NCBI GenBank assembly: GCA_018806915.1
Contig: JAGKQI010000087.1
Span: 744,001 to 808,000 of the forward strand
From: Phytophthora colocasiae
Lineage: Eukaryota; Oomycota; Peronosporomycetes; Peronosporales; Peronosporaceae
Length of the DNA stretch: 64,000 bases
Direction of reading: 5' to 3'
Part shown: piece by piece, positions 18,878 through 28,381 of the stretch
How positions within the stretch are numbered: the stretch's first letter is position 1
Layout: the number at the start of each line of letters is the position of its first letter
Made by a program: the position numbers and the translations under genes
Notes under the pieces: model-generated
The model's input: the letters and a program-made list of their open reading frames with translations, nothing else
Told to the model about the DNA's origin: nothing
The model's database searches: none

Positions 18878-20827
18878 ATAGGGTCGTTAGGGGGAGAGTG
18901 TAAGGTGGTGGTGGGTAATTTATCGGTACTTTATCGCGGGATGTTCCCCGCGCACTTATCTCGCCAACCAACGCGGTGTAGCCCGGCACCGATCGCACCC
19001 TCATGGCGATGCTCGTCTCGGCTGCTGTGTTAGAGGTGGCTCAGATGGACGATGCTGGCTGGACAATGCTAGCCGCGCAGTTGGAGCTGAATTGCACCAA
19101 GCAGATCCATTTGTGGGTTGTACGTTGCTGAACCTTTACAAGTTCTCTAAGTTACGAGCTCGGTTAACAGTGCAAGCTGTTGGGAAGAAGCTATGACGGA
19201 GACAACTGACATTGAACGCGCTGCCAACGCCGACGACACTGTCACTAGTCCGGTGGACTGGAACTGGCAGGTAGGTTGTCTCCAGGTTCCAGATAGCACT
19301 TCCGCGAGCGTTTCCAGCACTTGCAGCCCTTCAGCACGCACGGCTTCGTCAGGAACACGTTGGCGAAGTCGTTCACTGAGGCCTTGGCAGCGAGTTTGTA
19401 GCTCAGCACACTCTACATTGATTCTACGCGCCGTCTCCGCCTTGTCACCTGAGGGACTCAACACCCGCTTCTTGGCACTAAATTCGAATTGAAATTGTTG
19501 TGGTTTAGTCGGCTACCTCACCAGAAGACGTGCACAGCTGCATCTTCGCCTCGGTAGGCGCCCAATTCTCGGCACTACATCAAACAAGCATACCTATCTA
19601 CAGCTACAATGCATACATGTGTGCACAGGATATACTAGTACATGCACATGTATTTCAGTGACTCAGGCACTGCTGGCCCAGCACTGCTCAGCCACGTGTG
19701 TATGACTTTTCCTGATCCCCCACAACTTGCCCAAGTGCCAACGAAGTGCAAACCATACCAATCTGTCTGGCAGGCATGTAGAGGATCAAATTCTTCGCAA
19801 ACTGCTGTCCTTTGATTCCAAGTTGGAGCATCTCCAAAACGAGGACAAAAGTGCAGAGCTTCTACCAGCATTCCGTAGGTTCGTGCGCTGGATGCAAATG
19901 TAGATTCCATATTCCTGTAAACTGCTCTGTACCTAATTCCCCCAGCAAGCAACTTGTGTTTAAACAAATAGGTGAAATTCAGGGCCTGAATTGTTCTTAG
20001 CGAGCGAACAATGTGCAAGACGTCTAATCGAGCTTAGTAAAAGTACCAGTGAGTTGGCACGATATGCTGGCAGACAGATTGCTGTTGTTGTACGAGCAGA
20101 TTTGTATCGTACGGTACGATTCGTACCATGGTTCAAGAATTTGAGGTAAACTACCTCCACTCCTTTGTTATTTACTTGGGATTTGTATCGATCTAATTCT
20201 CGGAACAGATCCCAAGGACCAACCACATGGATACTCTGACAAGCGGATCAGTTAGATACTGTAGTGATCAGAGCTCATTCCATATGGAAAGCACTAGCTT
20301 TGGCACTGCCAAGTTGGCACTGCCACCTTTGCAGAATTCTCAGTGTTTGTTTTGGCAGAAAAGTACACATAAAAAGCTGTTTGACTGGTTTTGAGGACAC
20401 CCCCGATCGACCGTAATAAAACACTTATAAGTCGTTAAAGTTTTTATCTATCTTTTCATAGTCGCTGTCACGTTTTCCTAACGTAGCGCTCTTGTTCGAT
20501 GTAAAGGCCGCTTACCGATCCAAGGCCCGTTCCGGTTTCTGTACTGTCCAGGACCAGAAGTGCAACGTTCATTTTAAGCACGATGGTGTTTGTTGCAGTC
20601 AGATTGTAGATAACAATACCTGACGTTTTCAAACTACTTCGAAGTACTGGAAAAGAGGTTATGGTCCGCTATCCGTCTGAAGAAGCGCCCACCGCTGCAC
20701 AAAGCTGGCAGGAAACGTAAAGGGAGGTGTATCATGTTCAACTTGAGCGGCTTGGGATGTGCTGTAGATGCTCTTTTAATCTGTAAGGTGGGCTCCAAAC
20801 TTTTCATTGTCCGAAGCGGACACTTGC
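18878..20827. other. Long intergenic stretch with one weak ORF
   Basis: A minus-strand ORF at about 19147-19490 has helix-like composition (AETARRINVECAELQ, LSERLRQRVPDE) and could be an exon or relic; it has no recognisable family and no clear gene structure. The direct repeat TTGGCACTGCCA occurs near 20300. Otherwise I see nothing. Confidence 0.35.
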
Positions 20828-20848
20828 CCACTCATTCGCCAATTTCCC
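20828..20848 (+). promoter_or_regulatory. Oomycete Inr/FPR-like core promoter of LPMO 1
   Basis: CACTCATTCGCCAATTTCCC matches the oomycete initiator plus flanking-promoter-region pattern (YTCATTYY then CAWTTTNYY). It lies about 30-50 nt upstream of the ATG at 20877. LPMO 2 and LPMO 3 have the same block. Confidence 0.65.
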
Positions 20849-20876
20849 TCGTCCTGAATTTGCTGTTCGCGTCTGG

Positions 20877-22232
20877 ATGATTTCCCCCGTCAAGTTACTA
20901 TTGGCTTCGGCCCTGACCGCTACAGTTGTCAATGGCCACGGCTGGATGACAAAGCCCGCCGCTACGTTCAAGCCGGAGGCTGGCGACAAGTCTCAGTTCA
21001 TTGCCACCATCGAGGCTTCCTCCTCAGGCTTTAAGGGCACCTTCAACACCGCACCGGCGGACAATGTGGCCTCGTTCACGAAAGCCTTCAAAGCCAGCAC
21101 CTACAAATCTCTAAAGGCTTTTATTGATGACAAGGCCAAGGTCACCGTCACAGGCGCCACGCTCACGTGTGGTAATGCCGATCCGGACGCCACTGCACAA
21201 CCGCTTCCTGCTACTCTAGAGTGGTCGCACTCCGATTCAGAAGGCTTTACGTCGTCCCACGAAGGTCCGTGTGAGGCCTGGTGTGACGATGCGATGGTGT
21301 TCAGCGACGAGAACTGTGCTGCGAACTTCAAGACTGCCCCTGCTGAGATGCCGTACGAGAAGAGCAAGTGTTCAGGTGCCAGTAAGCTCACGTTCTACTG
21401 GATGGCCATGCACGGACCCACGTGGCAGGTCTACGTGAATTGCGCCCCACTCAGTGGAGGCTCTGGTGGTGGCACTACACAGTCGTCGGGTAGTTCCGCC
21501 ACTACCACGGATTCTTCCTCTGCTGAATCCCCTGCGGCTCAGACGCCGTCGTCTGGTGGTTCGCCATCGACCCCCTCGTCTGGCGGTTCTCCATCCACGC
21601 CGACAACGGATTCTTCGTCTGCTGACACTCCGTCCGTCACTCCGGCCCCAGTTTCAGGCGGTTCTCCTTCTACCAACACTTCCCCTGCTCCTGCGTCGGG
21701 AGGTTCTCCTTCTACTAGCACTACCCCTGCTCCTGCATCAGGAGGTTCTCCTTCGACCCCCACTACGAAGGAATCGGACTGCGGTTCGTACGATGTTGCT
21801 GGTGGAAAGGATGACGAGGGCCAAGACAATAACACACCGACTACCGAATCGGACTGCGGTTCATACGATGTCGCTGGTGGAAGTGGTGATAACGGCACAC
21901 CGACTACTGGTGGAAACACGTACCAGCAGAGTGGCAACACTGGCACTGAGACGCAGACGAACACGGGTGGAAGCACCAACAAAGGAGAAAACACTGGCGG
22001 CAACACCGATCAGTGGACCAACAACAACCAATGGAACAACAACGGTGGCAACAACAACCAGTGGAACAACAACGGCAACAACTACAACCAGTGGACGAAC
22101 ACAGGCACTCAGAACACCGGTACGCAGCAGAACACGTACCAGAACACCGGAACAGGCTCTCAGAACAGCTACAACTTCAACACGTTCCAGGGCAACACGA
22201 ATGCTGGAACAGTGTCTCCCCAGAAGATGTAG
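20877..22232 (+). CDS. AA17-type secreted LPMO (LPMO 1)
   Basis: 451 aa, one exon. A 20-residue signal peptide ends in NG, leaving His21 as the mature N-terminus (HGWMTKP), as copper-dependent lytic polysaccharide monooxygenases require. The catalytic domain runs to about residue 192, with conserved H-E-G-P-C and WCDD blocks, YWMAMH and WQVYVNC. The His of HxGPC and the Tyr of WQVY are my candidates for the remaining copper ligands. A Ser/Thr/Pro-rich linker follows, then two ESDCGSYDVAGG repeats, an Asn/Gln-rich region and the tail YNFNTFQGNTNAGTVSPQ. AA17 enzymes cleave pectin during infection (family knowledge). Confidence 0.92.
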   Translation: MISPVKLLLASALTATVVNGHGWMTKPAATFKPEAGDKSQFIATIEASSSGFKGTFNTAPADNVASFTKAFKASTYKSLKAFIDDKAKVTVTGATLTCGNADPDATAQPLPATLEWSHSDSEGFTSSHEGPCEAWCDDAMVFSDENCAANFKTAPAEMPYEKSKCSGASKLTFYWMAMHGPTWQVYVNCAPLSGGSGGGTTQSSGSSATTTDSSSAESPAAQTPSSGGSPSTPSSGGSPSTPTTDSSSADTPSVTPAPVSGGSPSTNTSPAPASGGSPSTSTTPAPASGGSPSTPTTKESDCGSYDVAGGKDDEGQDNNTPTTESDCGSYDVAGGSGDNGTPTTGGNTYQQSGNTGTETQTNTGGSTNKGENTGGNTDQWTNNNQWNNNGGNNNQWNNNGNNYNQWTNTGTQNTGTQQNTYQNTGTGSQNSYNFNTFQGNTNAGTVSPQKM

Positions 22233-22266
22233 ATGTTTCATTGACGAGCTTAGCTCATTTTTTTGC

Positions 22267-22279
22267 GTAGCGTAGCGTA
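22267..22279 (+). promoter_or_regulatory. Shared 3' UTR element, double GTAGCGTA
   Basis: Two overlapping GTAGCGTA copies begin 35 nt after the LPMO 1 stop, following TTAGCTCA and a T-run. The same double copy occurs after the LPMO 2 tail at 33681-33693. Confidence 0.55.
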
Positions 22280-22652
22280 CGACCATGAAGAGTAAGCACC
22301 ACGAAGCGATAAATCGACTATATGTGTGATGTTGTTAAGCCTGGTTCTTGCTTGCTTGCATTCCCACATGTAACAATCGCGGGTGCTGCATGGTACTCTG
22401 ACAAATGATTTTACAGTCGATTGATCATATAAAAGCATGTGCTGCGACTGCAGTTTGCTGTTCGACAGCACTGCGAAGTTAGCAATAAGCAGCTTTCTAG
22501 TTTCATGCTGCTCGTACAGCTTTCACTTCCCAGGACGAATTTAAAACAGGGCGATCTGGTCCCATTTGGGTCCCGTCCACAGTGAACTGCTTGCCCATTA
22601 CGACTGCCACAAGCGATGCCCATTGGCCTTAACATTTCGTAATGCAACAGGA

Positions 22653-22719
22653 ATTGGCAAGAGTACCGCATTTTATGCGGATGGACGCGGGTTCAATTCC
22701 CGCCGCGTCCACTCTTTTT
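22653..22719 (+). other. Degenerate tRNA-like (Pol III-type) sequence
   Basis: A B-box-like block (GGTTCAATTCC) sits in a perfect T-arm hairpin (GCGGG / CCCGC). It is followed by an acceptor-like CGCGTCC and a T5 run (22715-22719), with an A-box-like TTGGCAAGAGTACC about 30 nt upstream. No 5' acceptor strand that could pair is present, so this is not a complete tRNA. Confidence 0.35.
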
Positions 22720-22782
22720 AATTCTCAATGCACGATTATAACTCCTACCTTTTACCTACTAATTCGTGGTTGAAGTAATTAA

Positions 22783-25767
22783 CCCCTCGAGTACGGATGC
22801 TGCATAATGCAGCATAGCCTATCCACTTAAACTGAATATATTCAGTTTAAGCAAATTTAGACTTAAAGTTTGTATTGGTGTCCTTTCCCCCGCCACAGTG
22901 GCATACAAACACCAAGTCAAGCACTTGTTTAGTTTCTGTACCTCTGTTGAAGTGTGCATCGACCAGGGTTTTTAGAATTTTGAAATATAAATTCTCAACG
23001 AGTTCTGCGAAACTGCAACTGATTTGCATTATGTTTTAGAGACACCGCGAGACGTGTGGTCCAACGGGCCCAACGTGTGGCTGGCAAGCTGCCGCTTTCA
23101 CAAAAACTCCCTCATTCGAGAATTTACGCGGCCAGAGATCAAGTGGGGTATAGAGAGTATGGTAGTGCTGAACAGCGAGGTGACCGGGAAAGACCTCTCC
23201 TTTAAGTCCGTCTGGAAAGAGCTCAAGGAGAAAGGGTGGACGCGTAAGCCGCCACCACGCCGCAGCCTAGACGATCGCTACTTCTACATCCGTCCTGGCC
23301 GCAAAATAACGGGGACGGAAGGCGTTGACTACGTCCGCGGTGAGAGGGTTGTGTTGGAGTATTACGCTCTAGGTATGTTAAAATCAAAGCGGTATATACA
23401 TATTTTCTAACCTATCGTGGTATTGGTACCAGTGCTGCGCAAGGAAGCTGGTGTTCCTCTCCACGGTCAAATAGCGCCTGCAGCTCCTTCAGCAGAACAT
23501 GGTGACGCAGCAGCTCCTACCGTTACGCCTCCAGTTCAAGCGGCATTTTCTCCCGTGACTACGAACCAGTCACAAGCGGCAACAGACGCGACGCCACCTG
23601 TCACGACACCGCCACGTCGGGCACAGGGAAAGCGACGTACCCGTCGTTCCTTGATCCAAAGTCCTGTTGCGAGCACACCACCACGGTCTCTGGTGGCGAC
23701 ATCACCTCATGTCCAAGACGTGGATACGGGGTCGGAATTCGACGATTCGGCTTCCATGGACACCGTCATACCTCCAAACGATAGTGCAGCATCTGCAAGC
23801 GAATTCGAGAATGGTAAGCTGTATAATAAGCTGCATGTAATACTGAATTGTATGCTGTCTGCTATGCTGAATGCAATGCTGCATGTTGGACTGAATTTTA
23901 TACTGACTATTGTGTTGCATGTGATGTGGTGTCATGACAGACGATTCCGATGAACCTAAAAGACAAGCCGCACAAGTGGGGCACAAAGCTCTTTATGCTT
24001 TGTAGTGCAGTCACTGCGTACTGCATCCGGTAAGTTTTTTTTGCAAGTTTCTTTTCACTACAGTGCATTATGCAGCTTTCGATCACTGACCGAAGAATTT
24101 TAAACTGAATATGAACAGGTTTGAGGTCTACTGCGGGAAGAAGGAACACTCAAGCGATGCGCACAACACTGACATGAAGTCTGGGCCGGCAGCAGTGGTT
24201 CGAAACCTACTGGAGGTTTTTGGTCGTGAGTCGAAGAAAGAAGGTATGCGGCTGGTCGTAATAGACCGATTTTATACATCCGTTGCGCTAGCTATACAGT
24301 TGCTGGTCATGGGTTTTTACTGCGTTGGGACTATCATGACAAACCGGCTAGGCTACAGCAAGTCTGTGATCGAGAAGAAGAAAACTCGTCCTGCAGAGAT
24401 TGCACGCGGATCCTTCAAAGTGTCTAAGTCGAAGCACGTCCCCAGTATGGCGGCAATTAGCTGGTGGGACTCACGTCCCGTTCACTTCCTGTGCACTGGT
24501 GGAAGTCTTGAAATGGACCGCGTTGTTCGGCAGGATGGTGCAACCCAGGTGGAAGTGGCGTGCCCCCGTGTCGTGAAGGATTACCACGCCTTCATGGGAG
24601 GCGTGGACGTCCACGACCAGCTGCGTCTACAGCGCTACTCGCTCCAGCGAGCCCTGCGATTCAACAAATACTACAAGTCGCTTGTGCTCGGGCTAATTGA
24701 TGTGGCCATTGTGAACAGTTACATCGTTCACAAGGCTTTTCACAAGAACAAGACCTCCAGCCCATTGAGCCACGTCAAGTACTTGAAGAAGCTGCATATG
24801 CAGCTTTGCAGCCTGGTGCCGGCGGACATGTACGAAGCTAACACATTCGGTACTCAGCGGCCACCTGAAACCGCTTCATACGAGCCAATTTCGACTGGGA
24901 GAAGCCAAACGACAGGTCACACGGCTCGCCAAGTTGATGAGTGGCGAAATGCGGATACTCAGGCAAAACGTCGACAAAGGACATGCAAGGTGTGCTCTGT
25001 GTTGCGCGCAGGAGTGCAGCGTGCGTCGACAACTTCATTTTTCTGCAGTGAGTGCAACACTACAGGCCCTATTTTCCTTTGTATGCGAGCGCGTCGCAAA
25101 GTGCGTGGAGTGGCAATGACGTGCTGGGATATCTGGCACAAGGAGTGGGCCGATGGAAAGCTTATCCCCGTTCAAAGCGGTAGGAGTATTCGAGTGCGAC
25201 GCAAGGCCATACGTGCAACGCCAGGAACACCATCGTCTCCGGGCACGCCGAGCACTCCGGCTTCAAACAAAAGGCGCAGAACAAGTCCGTAGGTGGTAAG
25301 CTGAATAATGACCTGCATATAACCTGTATTATTCGGTCTCTACATGATTACATTGCGTGCTGTCTAGCAGCACATCATCAGCACATCCCAAGTCTGATCA
25401 TCACGCATCAAACGCCAAACACTTTCTTTTGATTGCAACAAATCATAGGGATGACACACCTCCTTTCTATATAAGAGTTTGTATTGGAAGTATCAAATTC
25501 AAAATTTTTGAAACTGGCCAAACGAACGCATTCGTTTCTGTTCAAGTTGGCGGGAAACGTGTCCAGTCTCTATCTTCATTATGGTGAATAATGCAGTTCA
25601 ACACCGTGTCATGGTGAATTCATATTCAGTTTACATGCACCTTTAGCACGTTTGTGTCCTTAGCCTACCTATCACCCAGGTCCGCCCTACCCCGTAACAT
25701 ACAAATGCCAAGACTAATTATGCTGAATACTGCATATAAAACACATTTTTTTTCCGTACTCGAGGGG
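22783..25767 (+). mobile_element. piggyBac element, internally deleted
   Basis: Perfect 15-bp terminal inverted repeats (CCCCTCGAGTACGGA at 22783-22797 and its complement at 25753-25767) are bounded on both sides by TTAA (22779-22782 and 25768-25771), the piggyBac target. Subterminal palindromes occur near the left end (ATGCTGCATAATGCAGCAT and CTTAAACTGAATATATTCAG). The interior encodes parts of a piggyBac transposase, but the front half of its DDE domain is missing, so it is probably non-autonomous. Confidence 0.93.
23040..25292 (+). pseudogene. piggyBac transposase remnant (DDE_Tnp_1_7 type)
   Basis: The N-terminal exon, entered by a splice acceptor near 23039, holds the FKSVWKELKEKGWTRK ... 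DDRYFYIRPG module that I associate with oomycete piggyBac proteins. A basic, disordered part follows to about 23813. An intron-like gap (23814-23940) leads straight into KPHKWGTKLFMLC, and an intron (24030-24119) into FEVYCGKK. The C-terminal half is well preserved: VIDRFYTS, HAFMGGVDVHDQLRLQRY, and a Cys-rich end with CKVC and CSEC pairs. No initiating exon is visible, and the first half of the catalytic domain is deleted. Confidence 0.85.
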
Positions 25768-26003
25768 TTAACCCTAATGGTTGCACATTGGCGTTCGCTT
25801 AGGACAGGGCATATGCCTGGAAGACCGCGTCAACATCGGGCTGCATATACAAGTGTGCCGCGTCAACAGCGGCCTTCATCAACAAGCTCCAATGGTTGGT
25901 GCTGGGGAGCTGGAGCGTACTGAGGCAAGTAGAATGGGATATTTCAAATGCTAATTATTTCTTATCATTTGGATAGCTTTGTGGTGCATACCACCATGTG
26001 GCC

Positions 26004-26070
26004 CCAAGTGAACTCGATCCCCGAGTCTCAAGGCATTGGTACTTGAGACTCGGGGATCGAGTTCACTTGG
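26004..26070. repeat. Perfect 29-bp inverted repeat with 9-nt loop
   Basis: The arms at 26004-26032 and 26042-26070 are exact complements (outer end CCAAGTGAACTCGATCC). As RNA this would form a very stable hairpin. Confidence 0.95.
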
Positions 26071-26621
26071 CAATTTGAGCAATGTCTTGCTTTTATCCGG
26101 ATACTTGTAAACGTTTATTGTGAACGCTTGGATAGACTCAACAGAAGGATTTCATCACATCTAACAAACTGACGAGAGTATCCAAGCGCATTTATCGTTA
26201 CGAATGGTGCTATGTTTAAAAATTTCTGCTTTACCGTGATCCTGCTTTACCGATCGTCCAGTGAAATGTCGGCAGTACCAGCTTGAATAACAACACGCAT
26301 CGTGTCCTTGTCAACACATGTACAAATTAATGCATTCATGATTAATATTCGAGTAAGTTGCAGCATTAATCAAGAGTTGAGATCTCGTCTCGAAAGATAT
26401 TCTGTACTTAGCTGACTTTGCAAAAGCTCGCAGCGTTGCAGCCGCCGACAGCGAATTTCTTTCTCAGTCTGACGAATGATCTGCCCAAAAGGTTGGTTCT
26501 GCACAAGCTCACAGGAAAAAGGTAAAGGGAGCCCAGCAACTCGCGCTGAGTAAGATTTGCCATTGCACAACGTTGTTCTTCGTTTTGGGTGTCGAAGCGG
26601 TCGCACTCAAGGCTTTAGGCC

Positions 26622-26640
26622 ACTCATTCCTCAATTTTCC
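26622..26640 (+). promoter_or_regulatory. Inr/FPR-like core promoter of LPMO 2
   Basis: ACTCATTCCTCAATTTTCC, about 30 nt before the ATG at 26668; it is almost identical to the block before LPMO 3. Confidence 0.65.
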
Positions 26641-26667
26641 TCGAAGACCACGCTACAGGAACGAAAA

Positions 26668-27658
26668 ATGCTGGCTCCTTTTAAGTGCTTGCTGGTCTCA
26701 GCTTTGGCTATGAGCGTAGTGAATGGTCACGGCTACCTGACGATCCCGAAGGTGAAGTTCACCGCTTCAGCAGGTGACCCGACGCAGTTCGTTGGTTCTA
26801 TCCAGGCCAGCGACTCCGGTCTCCCTGGCACCTTTACGGCGCCCCGAAGGACAACGTAGCTGCTTACACTAAGGCTTTCGCTTTTAGCAAGTACAAGTCT
26901 CTAAAGGACTTGTTCACCGACAAGGCTAAGCTTACAGTTTCTGGAGCTACTCTCCAGTGCGGTTCGTGTGATCCGAAGGAGGAGCCACAGCCAATGCCCA
27001 AGTCTATCATTGAGTGGTCCCACTCGGACTCGGAGGGGTTCACTCAATCACACGAAGGACCCTGTGAGGTTTGGTGCGACGACGTCCGCACGTTTCAGGA
27101 CGACAACTGTGCCCGCAACTTCCCGATGGTTCCTGCCAAGATGCCGTTCGACCGCGATGCGTGCATGGGCGCCAGCATTCTCACGTTCTACTGGATGGCG
27201 ATGCACACAGAGTCGTGGCAGGTGTATGTGAACTGCGCTCCCCTCGAGAAGACCACGGGTACCGGTGCTAAGTCCAAGTACGCGGTGGGCAGCTCCTCTT
27301 CGACGGCGCAGAAGAACGGCACATCCAGCGCGGAAACTGACACCCCGTCGAGTCCATCTACACCGGATACCCCTACTGCCGGCTCGGGATACTCTGCAGG
27401 TAGCTCGAAGTCATCGACTTCGTCGACTTCCTCACCGTCTACATCAGACGCTCCGTCAACACCCTCAAAACCTGGTACCCAGTCGGCACCTTCGGCTACT
27501 ACTGCTCCCTCGACGAACAACGGTACGCCGACAACGGGTAACAACTCTAACAAGCAAACAGAGTCGCAGAACAAGGATGGGAACAACAACAAGCAGTCCG
27601 ATATGCAGAATAAGGATGAAAACAATAACAAGCAGTCGGAGACGCAAAACAAGGATGG
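26668..27658 (+). pseudogene. AA17-type LPMO pseudogene (LPMO 2), 5' part
   Basis: From the ATG at 26668 this copy is almost identical to LPMO 3: same signal peptide, mature His21, HEGPCEVWCDD, YWMAMH and WQVYVNC. One A is missing near 26836 relative to LPMO 3, which breaks the frame about 57 residues in. The catalytic domain continues in the shifted frame from 26910. The linker after the catalytic domain (TAGSGYSAGSSK, then Q-N-K-D-G-N-N-N-K-Q repeats) differs from that of LPMO 3. At 27658 it is interrupted by a Gypsy element. The 3' end resumes at 33405. Confidence 0.93.
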
Positions 27659-27994
27659 TGTGACGTGCTCACGATTTGGGAGCTGGAACTCCCGTAAGCC
27701 AACGTGTATTGCTTGTTGCTTGTTGATCCCAAGGTAAGTTGGAAAGTGATCTTCCTACTCTAGTTCTCAGAGCGCACTCGCCTACCATGCTAGTAGTCCA
27801 GGGAGAGCGCCCTTGTATATTGCGTCACTTGCATGCACGAGTGCAAGTGCAAGTGCAACCAGCTGTAGTCCTTGTCCTCTGAGGTGCTAACAGTTGGAGA
27901 TCAGCTTAACTATAGTTTCACACAGGTAGAGCCAACTACGTTGGCTGCGGGTTGAAGGAGCTGGCGTGTGAGCTGTGAGCTTGCATTCACAACA
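27659..27994 (-). repeat. Gypsy 3' LTR
   Basis: Same as 33064-33399 except for one base near the end (CACAACA here, CAAAACA there). Confidence 0.93.
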
Positions 27995-28381
27995 CTGCCC
28001 CCCAAGCTCTTCAACGCCTGCTGTGAATCACATCTTGTTGTCGTTCAGTCGAATTGCCTCGTCGCATTGATTGCACAGCCAGTCCACCATCTTCAACGTG
28101 TTGCAGTGTTACCGGTTGGTATCCGCAAGATTTGCACCAATTCAATTTCAGCCAATCAGATCTCTATTTGAAGATTTTCAGCCAATTATAATCCGGGGTT
28201 TCTTTGAGCGTCGAATGTATTGTCGTTATCCAGGCGATTGAATCCAATTTTTTGTAGATGCCCTCCAAGTACCTGTATCCAGCGTGTGTATAGGTCTCGA
28301 GTTCACATGAGCCATATTCAATCACTCACGCGTCATGCCTTCTCAAAATGATGATCGATTTTGGAAGGATGTCGCTATAAC

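Larger units (their letters stand above)
25772..26667. other. Intergenic upstream of LPMO 2
   Basis: It holds a plus-strand copy of the NGWC-WGAGAY repeat (about 25850-25923, also at 1343-1425 on minus), a perfect 29-bp inverted repeat (26004-26070), and from about 26170 a segment duplicated at about 40345, upstream of LPMO 3. No gene. Confidence 0.6.

Noticed and set aside
22639..22711. Complete tRNA gene
   Set aside because: The T-arm and acceptor-like 3' strand are present, but no 5' strand can pair with CGCGTCC at the right distance and the D-arm is not formed.
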